Positions 1 to 11,500 of a stretch of 64,000 nucleotides of DNA are shown in pieces. The notes beneath the pieces were generated by a model, which had not been told where the DNA came from, ran no database searches, and worked only from the letters and a program-made list of their open reading frames with translations. Source of the DNA: Mixophyes australis (Eukaryota > Chordata > Amphibia > Anura > Limnodynastidae); contig JAVHZZ010000005.1 in assembly GCA_036250195.1 (NCBI GenBank), positions 73,829,505-73,893,504 of the forward strand, in the 5' to 3' direction. The position numbers and the translations under genes are program-made. Each line of letters begins with the position of its first letter. Within the stretch, counting starts at the first letter, position 1.

Positions 1-1250
1 GAGGGTGGTGCTTGAAATCATTGTTATTCTTTTGTTAATCATAGTTACCTGCAAGGAAACACGTGCAGTCATCATTGCTTCGCACAAAAAGGGCTTCACA
101 GGCAAATAAATTGCTGCAAGTACAATTGCACTTAAATCAACCATTTATTGGATCATCAAGAACTTCAAAGTGAGAGTTTCAATAGTTGTGAAGAAGACTT
201 CAGGGCGCCCAAGAATGTCCAGCAAGCGCCACGACTGTCTCCTTAAGTTGATTCAGCTGCGGGATCCGGGCACCATCAGTGCACAAAATGGCAGCAGGCA
301 GGTGTGAGTGCATCGGCAGGCACAGTGAAGTAAAGACTTTTTGAGGATGGCCTGGTGTCAAGAAGGCCAGCAAAGAAGCCACTTCTCTCCAGGAAAAACA
401 TCAGGGACAGACTGATATTCTGCAAAAGATACAGGAATTGTACTGCTGAGAACTGGGTAAAAGTCGTTTTCTCTGATGAATTGCCCTTTAAGATTGTTTG
501 GGGCATCCAGACAAATGCGTGTCTGGAGAAGGAAAGGTGAATGCTACCATCAGACCTGTGTCATGCCAACAGTAAAGCATCTTGAGACAATTCATGTGTG
601 GGGTTGCTTCTCAGCCAAGGGAGTGGACTCACTCACAATTTTGCCTAAGAACACAGCCATGAATAAACAATGGTACCAAAACATCCTCCAAGAGCAACTT
701 CTCCCAACCATCCAAGAACAGTTTTGTGACGAACAATGCCTTTACCAGGATGATGGAGCACCTGTCCATAAGGCAAAAGTGATAACTAAGTGGCTCTGGG
801 ATCAAAACATCTAAATTTTGTGTGGATGGCCAGGAAACTCCCTAGACCTTAATCCTATTGAAAATTTGTGGTCAATCCTCAAGAGGCGGATGGACAAGCA
901 AAAACCCAAAAATTCTGACAAACTCCAGGCATTGATTAGGCAAGCATGGGCAGCCATCAGTCAGTATGTTGCCCAGAAGTTGATTGACAGCATGCCAGGG
1001 CGAATTGCAGAGGTCTTCAAAAAGAATGGTCAACACTGCATATATTGACTCTTTGCATAAACTTAATGTTATTGTCAACAAAAGCCTTTGACACTTATGA
1101 AATGCTTGTAATTTTACTTCAGTACACCATAGCAACATCTGACAAAAGGGTCTAAAAACACTGAAGCAGAAAACTTTGTGAAAACCAATACTTGTGTCAT
1201 TCTCAAAACTTTTGACCAAGACTGTGGGGTATGAAATATAGTATATATTT
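1..1250 (+). pseudogene. Tc1-like DNA transposon remnant (transposase broken)
   Basis: This is a decayed Tc1/mariner transposase on the plus strand. The N-terminal part (about 200-470) is broken by frameshifts but shows the usual KKPLLSRKNIRDRL linker. FSDE, the first acidic catalytic position, is near 470-480 in one frame. The next frame (476-814) carries WGCFSAKG and YQDDGAPVHKAK (second Asp). After a stop at 812-814 the frame continues (818-1048) with SLDLNPIENLW (third catalytic Asp region) and ends in DSMPGRIAEVFKKNGQ, the normal Tc1 C-terminus. The element probably starts before the window, and I see no clean terminal inverted repeat pair. It cannot make a functional enzyme. Family assignment is firm and the ends are not. 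Confidence 0.9.
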
Positions 1251-1368
1251 CAAAATATAATTTAATTGGGCCCCTAACATGAGACTCAGTGGCGCACCCC
1301 TCAAGCCACATTCATGTAGCTTTAAAAGAAGTTCTAATAACAGCATGTATTAGAAGTAAATCCCATCA

Positions 1369-1486
1369 GGGGTAAATGTTTAAAGCTGAGAGTTTTCCGG
1401 CAGGTTTGAAAACCCAATCAGATTCTAGCTATCATTTACCTAGTACATTCTACAAAGTGATAGCTAGAATTTGATTGGTTGCTATA
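1369..1486. mobile_element. MITE fragment related to the copy at 28.9 kb
   Basis: The segment shares the inner inverted-repeat words 'caatcagattctagct' and 'agctagaatttgattggttg' with the complete fold-back element at 28879-29053. The outer terminal repeats are degraded, and the right side runs into the TA microsatellite. Best read as an old, truncated member of the same non-autonomous family. Confidence 0.6.
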
Positions 1487-1517
1487 TATATATATGCAAA
1501 TATTATTTAGACATATC

Positions 1518-1575
<58 letters not shown>

Positions 1576-1581
1576 TAGATA

Positions 1582-1632
<51 letters not shown>

Positions 1633-1635
1633 ACA

Positions 1636-1685
<50 letters not shown>
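1483..1685. repeat. (TA)n microsatellite with GATA and GTGTAT interruptions
   Basis: About 200 bases of nearly pure TA dinucleotide, interrupted by 'atagatagat' and 'gtatacatgtgtatatgtgtgt'. It reads through as long tyrosine/isoleucine ORFs that are artefacts of the repeat. Confidence 0.97.
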
Positions 1686-1687
<2 letters not shown>

Positions 1688-1689
1688 GA

Positions 1690-2158
1690 TGTACATGTTT
1701 GTTATTTTGGCAACAAGGCATGTGACAGACAATTCTATGCATATAAACACCTCAGTAGGTTCACAATGACAAGTTCTTGGATCATTAATCCTGTACTTTT
1801 CCAGCCTTCCCTTTACTGTATGCAGAAATGTTTATATCTGAAATGGCAGATGGTTGCAAATATAAATATAGTTTTTTGTTTTTTCTATTTTACTTTAAAA
1901 TATCAATTACATTTTTAATATGTTTAATTAAATAATAAAGTAGTATAATACAATTATATAATAGAGTCTGAACAGTATATATCTGAAGGTTTTCTACTTT
2001 GTCTCAGTTTTAGAGAATCATCTTCTGCTACAATTTTGGAGGCGTTGACTGCCTTTATATAATTACAGTAACATTAAACATTTAACAGTCCATAGAGTTG
2101 ATTGTCCTAATCACCTGGATGTTGCTTTAGCAGAGGTCAATACTTACATGCACAGAAC
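1690..2158. other. AT-rich intergenic stretch, nothing recognised
   Basis: No coding frame, fold-back structure or known repeat is evident to me here. Confidence 0.5.
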
Positions 2159-3110
2159 CAGGGCCGGACTGGGACTAAAAATCAGCCCTGGCATTTAAAG
2201 CTCACAGGCCCACGTGTTGTGGGCTCTATGCACTATATTGTTACACACTGATGCTGGCGCAGTGCGCCTTGTTTGTGTAGTACAACATGATGTAGTGTGT
2301 GTGTGTGTGGGGGGGTATTTATTTCTCCTAATGACCCTCAACATTACATTGTTAGCATCCCAATTACATCAATAAATACCATGACAATACATTATTAGTA
2401 CCCAAATTACAGCGATAAATAACCCCCCCCACACACATACTACATCAATACCCCCCTACATTACAGCAACCAGCATTACCCCCCCTTTCCCACATTACAG
2501 CATCCAGCATCACCCCCCCCCCCCCCACATTACAGCATTCAGCATCACCCCCCACATTTCAGCAACCAGCATCACCCCCCCCCCCCCACATTACAGCAAC
2601 CGGCATCACCCCCACATTACAGCATCACCCCCCCCCCCCCACATTACAGCAACCGGCATCACCCCCACATTACAGCATCACCCCCCCCCCCCACATTACA
2701 GCAACCGGCATCACCCCCACATTACAGCATCACCCCCCCCCACATTACAGCAACCGGCATCACCCCCACATTACAGCATCACCCCTCCCCCCCACATTAC
2801 AGCAACCGGCATCACCCCCACATTACAGCATCACCCCCCCCCCCACATTACAGCAACCAGCATCACCCCCCCCCCCACATTACAGCAACCGGCATCACCC
2901 CCACATTACAGCATCACCCCTACCCCCCCCACATTACAGCAACCGGCATCACCCCCACATTACAGCCACCAGCATCACCCCCACATTACAGCATCACCCC
3001 CCCCCCCCCCACACACATTACAGCAACCGGCATCACCCGGACATTACAGCATCACCCCCCCCCCCCACATTACAGCAACCGGCATCACCCCCACATTACA
3101 GCAATACCCT
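2159..3110 (+). repeat. GGGCCGG-ended element carrying a C-rich minisatellite
   Basis: It begins with CAGGGCCGGACTGGGACTAA followed by 'aatcagccctggcattta', the same start as the element at 16933. From about 2440 to 3107 it holds a minisatellite built on 'acattacagcaaccggcatcacccc', with poly-C runs of very variable length. Many consecutive units alternate a long form (cattacagcaaccggcat) and a short form (cattacagcat). I cannot find a matching right terminus (CCAGTCCGGCCCT) nearby, so this copy is probably truncated on the right. Confidence 0.75.
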
Positions 3111-4410
3111 TTCCTACTTATTAGCAATACTAAGCCCCGAACACACTACAACATTGCCACCACCACTCCACCCCACACTACAGTAATATCACCAATTATA
3201 CAGACGCCACTGTAGGAAACCAATGTTTTGCTTTTTTCAAATCTCCCACAAAATAGTAACAACAGAATACTTACACACACATACAGGTAACAGGTACCCT
3301 TTTCCCTCAATTAAATAGTAATGGTAGAATATTCATGAATCAGTCCACATGAAATAAAACTCTAACAAATATATTAGAAAAAACATAACTATTGAATGAT
3401 TATTTGAACCCACACGGTCAAATTCCTGATTGGACATCCGGTCATCACGAAGGGTAAGGTAGAATTAGCAATAGGGTTAGAACTCCGTCTCTCCTCTCTG
3501 TACTCGCTGCACAATTACTCTGTGAAAAAATTGAGGATAATGTTATTTGCAGTCACCAATAACTCTGCAAAAGACTATAAACATGATTTATACAGGTGCG
3601 TCTTATACAGTGGAGCGTCATATACATGGGGAAATACGGTACATCGTTCTCAATAACCTATCATTATCTGGAAATTTGGCATCCAGAAGATAAAATAAAA
3701 CTCTCTCACAGTGCTGATGAGCGTGTATACACTGGATAATATTCCTTTCTGCAGTGATACCCGGACTTCTAATGTTCCACGTTTATATCTGGCAAGTGGA
3801 CGTTTTCATCACGATATATCTGTGATGTTAACTAGACTGTTACCTCTGCAAACTCAGTGAATTAATTGATGGATGATATTTAACCCCTTGGATCACTTTT
3901 GTCAATAGGAATTTATTCCATATACACATTTTGGTAAACATCTCCTTTTTTGGCTATCATGGATCATGGAACATATAGTGGCCCTAAGTGCACATAGAGA
4001 AATCCTAGAAGAGGTTGTTTTTGAAATATCCCATATTGTGAATATAGCAAAGAAAGTGATCTATAGCGTCTTCATCCTAACAATAGAGCACTGGAAAGAA
4101 TCTTTCATGAGAGAATCCATCTTCTATTCAGAAGACTACATCTAGTGGGTGAGATGGCTCCGTTATACAATACTCCAGTTTGTTCAACAGCGGATAATAG
4201 TTTTTTTTATTTACAACACATGTGTTTTATTAGGTTTTTAAATTGTTATTTTTTAAGTGTACTGGCCAGGCACTTTATACAATCTATAAAGAGACATTTC
4301 ATATTGAACATTTATACATTTTGATATGTCATGTTTTGGTGAAGTTGTTGTGTAACATATACAATTTGATTTTAATGTTTTAATAAATATATGATACTAA
4401 CAAGATCTGC
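3110..4410. other. Intergenic stretch with a short DNA-transposon-like scrap
   Basis: Around 3596-3648 the words 'gcgtcttatacag' and 'gggaaatacggta' resemble the terminal regions of widespread old DNA transposons. Otherwise I see ordinary AT-rich sequence without a supportable gene. Confidence 0.35.
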
Positions 4411-4567
4411 CATCCTATCAACTATTTTTTGCCTCGTTTTGGAATTCGAAAAAAGCGCGAAAGTACCGAGCCGAGTTAAGTACCGAGCCAACTTGGCTCG
4501 GTACTCGGATCCCCTAAGTTCGGGTGGGCTTGGTTTTCGGGAAACCGAGCCCGCCCATCTCTAGTTG
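4411..4567 (-). repeat. CGAGCCGAG repeat, minus-strand copy
   Basis: On the minus strand it begins 'ctagagatgggcgggctcgg' and contains repeated 'ccgagccaa/ccgagccga' words and 'gaggcaaaa'. It matches the start of the copy at 63482 base for base over long stretches. GC content stands out against its AT-rich flanks. It abuts the CR1 fragment directly. Confidence 0.8.
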
Positions 4568-5150
4568 AAACTGGATTTATGCAAAATAAGAATAGCGGTC
4601 TAGCTAATTCTGACTTTAGCTCCCTAAGCACCCTTGGGTGTATGCCATCTGGAGCTGGAGCTTTATTTATCTTAATATTTTTCAGTCGTCTTTGGACTTC
4701 TTCCTTTGTCAGCCAAGTATTAATTAATGGTACAGCTGCATTTCCATTTTTATGTATTATTCCTACCATTTGTTTCTTTCTAATAAATACTGAAGAAAAG
4801 AAAGTTTTTAATACCTCTGCTTTTTCCTTATTATCATTAATCAATCCACCCATCTCACTTCTTAGGGGTCCTATATTGTCTCTTTTAATCCATTTGCCAT
4901 TTATATACTTAAAAACGGTTTAGGGTTTGTCTTACGTTCTTTTGCAACTTGCTTTCAATTCTCTAGTTTAGCCAATCTCATTTCCTTTCTGCAAGTTTTA
5001 TTACATTCCTTGTAGATACAGAAGGACTCCTCAGTCCCTTCAGACTTAAACAATTTAAATGCCCGTCTCTTCCTTTCCCTTTCTTCCCTTCCCTTTTTAT
5101 TTAGCACATTGGTTTAGACTTGATTCTTTTACATTTGTTTCCCATAGGAA
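4568..5150 (-). pseudogene. CR1-like LINE reverse transcriptase fragment
   Basis: On the minus strand, the open frame at 4853-4570 begins near a DNKEKAEVLKTFFSSVF block and continues with a valine/lysine-rich helix, then APDGIHPRVLRELKSELA. This is the finger region of CR1/L2-clade LINE RT, just before the catalytic palm. Sequence further upstream on that strand (to about 5150) resembles the linker between endonuclease and RT but has stops. The catalytic palm is absent, so this is a dead fragment. Confidence 0.88.
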
Positions 5151-5159
5151 TGAACTATT

Positions 5160-5400
5160 ATCCTGTTGACTGCAGCAAGCTTCCCTTCAAAGTTAAGGAT
5201 GTGTCCCGGGTACGTGGAGTCAGCCATCCATGCTTGGTTCCAAATATCAGTTTGATTTAGCTGCCTCACAGTTCACTTTCACCGCCATTTACTTAATAAC
5301 TAATAAACTGTGACCTTCTTTAGCCACTTTAATAAGTCTCAGTGTCTTTATTATTAGATAAGTTAAGTAAGCTTGTATATGTCATTAGGAGGTTATGGTT
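5160..5400 (+). repeat. Probable Ngaro/DIRS-type terminal fragment
   Basis: Contains 'taataaactgtgacctt' followed by a T-rich stretch ending near 'tctttattattag'. The same arrangement ('aataaactgtgacctttctt', then 'cattattatgatt') closes the Ngaro-type element at about 35515-35580. Only the tail is seen here and no protein domain is attached. Confidence 0.5.
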
Positions 5401-5464
5401 AAGAGAGTGAAACACATCCAGGTTATGCAGTTTATAATTTTTTACATATATTTTTTGCATTATG

Positions 5465-6255
5465 TTGCTGTTATTTCAGCTATCTGTGCCTTATCCCCTC
5501 AGGGACTCCGCACCTGTCTCGGTGCCTCCTGAGCTCTGGGGGCTGTAGGAGCAGAGCCAGGTCCTGAGTCCTCTGCTTCCTTAGGCTCAGGCTCACTGCG
5601 GTCAGATGCAGGGACAGGTCCTGGAGCCACAGCGAGCAGCCGATTCAGTATGGCTGCAGGGATTGGCCAACCCCATTTATAGCGTTCAAAATGCTCTCCA
5701 TCAGGCCCTTCTTCTCCGTGTTAATTGGCACTCCTTCCTGGTGCTTCGTCTACCGAAGGCTGCGATTGATAGGTATTAGGAGCTCTTTGGCTGATCTGGT
5801 CCCATTTATCTATGGCTTCCAGTGACCGCACAGATGGACAATGTGCAGGACCAGCAGGCGGTGAGGAGGGCGGGGTCTCTGACAGCTCCTCCTCCTCCTC
5901 TGACTGGTCACTCACACTGGGTGGTGGCTCCGCATCTAAGAAAAAGTGAATAAAATATCTTAAATATTTAATTTGGAGTTATCCCTTTAATCCTGGAAAA
6001 GAAAACAAGGGTAGAGAGTGAACAATGGTACAGGAATATACACAAGTCTAGTGGTGTTATATTCTATATTGTACACAATAAGGGTAATTACCTGATTCTG
6101 TTGTGGTTTTGCAGGGCGGCCTGCGACACTCTCCACTCGCCCGACCCCCTCATCTTCCTGGACAGCTATGCAGGCTAACGCGGTCAGCTTGAGAGACAGA
6201 GGTCCAAAGAGACAATGGGACTACCGTGATGGGGCTGCTACCAGAGTTTGTCTGG
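5465..6255 (-). pseudogene. Decayed spliced coding remnant, family not identified
   Basis: Two exon-like blocks lie on the minus strand. The upstream block (about 6255 down to 6092) has a good acceptor and a GT-AATT donor. The second block (from 5933 down) starts after a 'ttttcttag' acceptor and reads AEPPPSVSDQSEEEEELSET, followed by a proline/serine stretch and RSLEAIDKWDQI. The frame joins across the intron in phase 1, but the first block has an in-frame TGA. The second is stopped at 5723 and then continues in another frame with MESILNAINGVGQSLQP and a Pro/Glu-rich tail. The acidic, proline-rich layout resembles C-terminal halves of Myb/SANT proteins of Harbinger elements, but no DNA-binding domain is seen here. 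Confidence 0.4.
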
Positions 6256-6347
6256 TCACCTGGTAACAGAAGAAAACCTAATTAATTGACAATGTAATGT
6301 ATTGTCTTCTAAGAGTGAAGTAATGTGGAGATGTTACAATCAGTTGT

Positions 6348-6683
6348 GGGCAGCACGGTGGCTCAGTGGTTAGCACTTCTGCCTCACAGCGCTGGGGTCA
6401 TGAGTTCAATTCCTGACCATGGCCTTATCTGTGAGAAGTTTGTATGTTCTCCCCGTGTTTGCGTGGGTTTCCTCCGGGTGCTCCGGTTTCCTCCCATACT
6501 TCAAAAAGATACTAGTAGGTTAATTGGCTGCTATCAAAATTGTCCCTAGTGTGTGTGTGTGTGTGTGTGTGTCTTAAGGAATTTACACTGTAAGCTCCAA
6601 TGGGGCAGGGACTGATGTGAATGAGTTCTCTGTACAGCGCTGCGGAATCAGTGGCGCTATATAAATAAATGATGATGATGATG
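6348..6683 (+). mobile_element. Full-length tRNA-headed SINE with L2-type tail
   Basis: Starts GGGCAGCACGGTGGCTCAGT with a tRNA-like box A region and 'gagttcaattcctgacc' resembling box B. The conserved body follows ('gtgggtttcctccgggtgct'). It ends in 'gcgctatataaataaa(tga)n', the type of tail recognised by L2-clade LINE reverse transcriptases. An internal GT run (6550-6572) separates the two halves. Five related copies in the window allow the family to be defined from this sequence alone. Confidence 0.88.
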
Positions 6684-6689
6684 AATCAG

Positions 6690-7130
6690 CGGCTAATTCA
6701 CACGGTGGTATCGCTGATTGGCCGCATGTCACTACCCCTTCAAATCACCCTGGCTCTTGGTCCCTTTGTGTGGGGGACCCCTCGTCCTGCTTTATGGGGG
6801 CACGTCCTTGTAAGCCCGGGCTGATTGCTCTCACCGCCACCATACTTTCATTATTTAGAAAACTGGGACCTGTTTTTTACCAAAATCAAGTTGTCAGTGT
6901 GATTATATTATAGATAAGGTTTTAGGTGTTAAGTTAAATCAATGGTATGCAGTTTAATACACAGTACAGAGATACATCCCCCAAACACCTATGCGATGCT
7001 CTTATCTGCATGTGAATGTGACATTCATGAAAATGTAAACTAGGCGGAGTACAGCATTTCCATCCCATTACTGATGTGTTCTGGTAAATAAATGTCCATA
7101 GTGTATCCGGTACTTTAAGAGATGGCTGAT
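6690..7130. other. Intergenic stretch, nothing recognised
   Basis: No coherent frame or repeat signature that I recognise. Confidence 0.4.
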
Positions 7131-7135
7131 AGCGG

Positions 7136-7237
7136 GTCAGCGCGGTGGGTCAGCGCTGGGCTCATGAGTTCAGTTCCCAACCAGGGCCTTATCTGTGTGA
7201 AGTTTGTATGTTCTACCCTCTGGGTGCTCCGGTTTCC
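7136..7237 (+). mobile_element. Truncated copy of the same SINE
   Basis: Shows 'gctcatgagttcagttccca', 'ttatctgtgtgaagtttgta' and 'gggtgctccggtttcc' from the SINE body. The front is disturbed and the L2-type tail is missing, with a small internal deletion around the 'ttctaccctctgg' junction. Confidence 0.8.
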
Positions 7238-7239
7238 AG

Positions 7240-8070
7240 GTATGACCATCGAGAAGGACTCAGAAGTCCATGTTTAGCACATTTACATTAATGGTGAGAA
7301 CACGTTTTCATGATTATTATCATTAATAAGCACCTGTATTCCCCAGTAAGCTGCCTCTGCCAGGGAATGAAATCCAGCATCAAGCTGCCCCCCCGGGTCT
7401 GCCAGAAGCGAGGTAGAAAAAGCAGCAATGTCTGACATTATATAGAAGGATAACAGAGCAGGATATTAGAAGGATGTAAAAGTAGTGGAAATTAATAAGG
7501 GGGGATGTAGTAAAGTGTTACAAGTTTGGATGTTTCTCTCTCCACCATACACAGGTGAATCTGTATACCTGAAAAAGTGCCTTTATTGGGGCAGTTCCAA
7601 AACCCGGAATAAATGGCGCAGTGTAGGAGTGTTCTTATGTGAAGGGGGACAAATGGAAATGTATTACACCCCACATAGTCTGCAGTTTGTAAAAGATGTT
7701 TATTGTCAGACATCCCCGCTCCCCAATCATTGATAATCATTCCTTCTGCTTTCCTCGTGATAAAACTAACTGCGCCCCCTATCTACCCAGCCATGACTCT
7801 GGTGGCGACTGTCCTACATAACCAGGGACTGCCGGGGCATATGAGTAAGGCCATAGTTGTCCTTCCCCTTTGGAGATGGGCCCATATAGAGTTCTCTAAT
7901 GTGGTGGATTAAACCCTGTGGGCTCTGGGTGGAGATAACGTCACCCCACTCCATGTGTCTCACTCTGAATTCCATAATATGTACTGTGGGCCCTTCCTGA
8001 ACCTTCATTGTCATCAGGAAATACAGCAACCCCTTCACCTATGATATATATTCCATATATTCAACAATGA
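7240..8070. other. Upstream flank of the coiled-coil gene, no gene recognised
   Basis: Several short ORFs exist on both strands (for example 7485-7733 +), but none shows a domain, a splice context or a repeat match I recognise. Confidence 0.4.
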
Positions 8071-8073
8071 ACA

Positions 8074-8210
8074 TTCATCATCACCATTTATTTATATAGC
8101 GCCACTGATTCCACAGCAATGTACAGAGAACTAATTCACATCAGTCCCTGCCCCATTGGGCCCCAGAACTGTGAGGCAGAAGTGCTAACCACTAAGCCAC
8201 CATGCTGCCC
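8074..8210 (-). mobile_element. SINE copy with internal deletion
   Basis: On the minus strand both ends of the SINE are present (GGGCAGCATGGTGGCTTAGT head and 'gcgctatataaataaatg' tail), but the middle of the body is missing. The join lies near 8160, where 'ccccattgggccccagaac' fuses the tail-proximal to the head-proximal segment. Confidence 0.8.
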
Positions 8211-8377
8211 ACATTAAGAACATATCCCCATGTTTATTGGAACATGGGCTGAGCTCCACACTCCAAGGTCATTCTTACACAACTGAGCTTGGATGGGCAG
8301 CTCCTAAACACCCCCCATTATAATCTGCCACAGCAGTGTCCTTATTTTATCAGGTCTGCCTCTTTCAACAGGCCCTG

Positions 8378-8420
8378 GTGACATCACGCACTGTGACATC
8401 ACACACTTGACATCATAGTG
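8378..8420 (+). promoter_or_regulatory. Cluster of three TGACATCA (CRE/ATF-like) elements
   Basis: TGACATCA occurs three times within about 40 bases, ahead of the proposed first exon. It differs from the palindromic CRE TGACGTCA by one base, and methyl-CpG decay would turn one into the other. CRE-type promoters are common in germ-cell genes (CREM-driven), which would fit a tissue-restricted gene. That part is inference. Confidence 0.5.
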
Positions 8421-8542
8421 AGTGACCACACTGCCCAGGGACAGTGCAGAGAGGCAGCTCAGAGAGAGCGAGGAAGTCAAACACACAGCAGTGTTTTTGA
8501 TAAGTCTGTCGTTTAAACGCTGTTTACAGCAACAACGAATTT

Positions 8543-11500
8543 ATGAGGTGAGGTCTACTTGTGAAGGTGCATGTGACAAGTATGAGAGAACCTGTTAATG
8601 TTTAGAGCACAGCACAGAGTATATCAGGAGTTGAGTGATGTGTTAGTGAGGACAGGGCTGCATGTGACAGGGGCAGTGACATGATGTGTGGATGGGTAAT
8701 GGAGGCAGCAGGAAGCCACAGACTGATAGTTATATAGTGGAATGAGCAGGTGCCCCAGCAGCACAGAGTATATCAGGAGATGAGTGATGTGTTAGTGAGG
8801 ACAGGGCTGCATGTGACAAGGGCAGTGACATGATGTGTGGATGGGAATGGAGGCAGCAGGAAGCCACAGACTGAGAGTTATATAGTTGAATGAGCAGGTG
8901 CCCCAGCAGCACAGAGTATTTCATGAGATGATTTTGTGGAAGTTGTAGGAGGCAGTGACCTGTCCTCTCCCCGATAATAATATATAGCCCACTGCCCAGT
9001 GTAGATTCTCCTTTCCTGTATGTAATTTTAAATATTTGCTTTATTTTATGTTGCACATTTTAAAATGCATTGAATGTGACTATTTAAATGTAAATATTCC
9101 ATCATTCGCTCTTTACAGAGATGATTTCTATTACATGCTGTTTCTGAACCCTTTTTCTTCTTATGGCAAGGGGGAAACATTTGTATTATCAGCAGACATT
9201 AAAGGATAACGCCACAAAAAGCTAATATTATATTATAATAAAAGAAAAAATGAAACGTGCCTGCACTCACCAAATCTGGTGCGTCCTGTGATGCCTGTAA
9301 CGGCTGAAACAGGAAATCCCTTATTATGGTCGGGGTGGGATTTTTTTTTTCAAAGTTCTAGTGGTGTTGTCAAGGGCCCTCCCCCCGTAGTTGTCACACT
9401 CACAACCTGTAACTGATAGTTATTTGTAGCCACAGATCCCTTTTCCTGTTGCTCACAGATCGGAGTATGCCTGGCTGTTTGTCTGGCATTGGTGTACATT
9501 AAATAAGCAGGTAAATAAGAATGTATTCTCTACTTGTCTATCCAGGTCGAATAATGATGAGCTTGAGACCCTGTGGAAACAACTGGGGGAGAGCCGGCAA
9601 GTGGAGGCAGAAGAACTGTGGATCAAGCAGCAGTTGGTATGACAACTATCTATAACCATTTGTATACATCCAAACATACACGTACAGCGGTAATCACAAC
9701 ACGGAGTGGTCATGCCAGGCTGAGGGGCGTGTGACGGTCTCTGGGGCCGTGCTAAGCGCTTCTGACGCATTAGGCTGCCTCCAATTCCCCTCCTCTAACA
9801 AACTCCTAAAATTGCTGCGTACCTCCCAACTTGTCTGGGGACAAACGTGCCGACTGGTGGAATGGCGGCACAGTGGCGTCAATTCGTGACTGTCCCACCT
9901 AAATCAGGACATCTGGGAGGTATGATTGGAATGTGGCCATTGTGATACTATGAACCATGTGTGTGACATGTCATTGTGCATGATCCCACACTATATCTTC
10001 ATGTGTAGCCTCCAGCTTTCAGGAGCGCTTTATATATTTATATATATACATATATATATATAGCGGCAACATATACACATTACTCTTACGGAGACTATAT
10101 ACATTCACATCAGTTCCTGCTCCGACATCCGCGTGGCAGTGGGACACTAAAAGGTTAATATCCCTCACCATGCGAACGGCTGGAAACTGACTCACAGTAC
10201 AGATTCAGTTTCCTACTATTCACATTATAGACGGGATTAATAAAGTGATACCCACAGTCTGTAAAGTACGGAAAGTGTGACATACATTTATCTGTCTCTC
10301 TCTCCCTCTCTGTCTCTCTCTCTCTCACCCTCTGTCACTCTCTCTCTCTCTGTCTCTCTTATTTCTCTCTCTCACTCTAAAACTGACCTTATACCTGCAT
10401 TATCCCCTGAACAGGAAAGAAAATGTGATATACTGGAGGCACGGGAGGAGCTGCTATCAAGCCTGGTCAGTCCATCATTATATCACTTAATATTCCAATG
10501 TGATGATAGTCACAGCCGTGGTGCACTCTCTCCTCGCAAGTGTCCCATAAGACCAAAACTGAAGCTTTGTCCACACACTTTATTACTGTAATGTACGATA
10601 AGATCTACAAATGAAAGATTCCTAGAAACTTGGACACAGCGGCTCAGTAACATAACCGTACCCTGCAAATAAGCCCCTTTGTGCGAGGAGAGGGCACTAC
10701 ACAATGTGTTACACAAATATACAATATGGTGTGCGCTACGTATTCATATACTGAGATCTAAATGTAATTCTCTCTATATTGCAGCTCAGCAGCTATATGC
10801 GGGTAAATGATCTCCTGAAGAGTAGGCTCACCAGGCTGCGGCTGCTGGCCACCGAGCAGGAGGTACAGTATAACAGTTACTATAAAGAGGTGGCGCTCAG
10901 GTGGTGGCTTTGCTTACAGTACCCGTGGTGCCGTCACTTCAGAACTGAGGGTACATTTTACACGACACTTAGTTCATAGGTGCAGAGAGAACATGACACA
11001 GCTGTGTGACCAGTAAATAACATGGACTCATGTATGTAGTAACTGATAGCCGGGCGGGATGGAGGAGCAGGTGCTTTGCTGCCGGAAATATTTTATTGTG
11101 TTTATTACATGTGTGCCCAGTGTAAAGTGTACAGACATGTAAATGTGTAATGTATTTATGTATAAACAGTAGGAGAAGTGGCGATATGGCGATACCACCA
11201 TATACACCCCCACATCCACCTCTGTATATAACACTTATGGATTCCACTCACCCAGTGGTCCAGTAGGGATCTGGGGGGCCCAGTGCTATGAGAAGGCCAC
11301 TGTCTGGTCCCAAGGCAGGGCTAGAAGCCGTCACAAGGGCTTCAGCAGGGCTCTCGGGAACAGGAACTCAGTAGGACCTGGTGGGGTTATGTCATCTATC
11401 CACTGGTACCTGAGGCCCTAACAGTGGCCCCGACAGGTTCACCTCAACCCACAGGGCACACTACCTCCTGGGAGTCCTGGGATGTGCCGCAGCGGAGGTC

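Noticed and set aside
1503..1742. Long Tyr/Ile ORF
   Set aside because: It is only the (TA)n microsatellite read as codons.
6348..6420. Possible tRNA gene
   Set aside because: It has box A/B-like words but no cloverleaf. It is the head of a SINE found in several copies.
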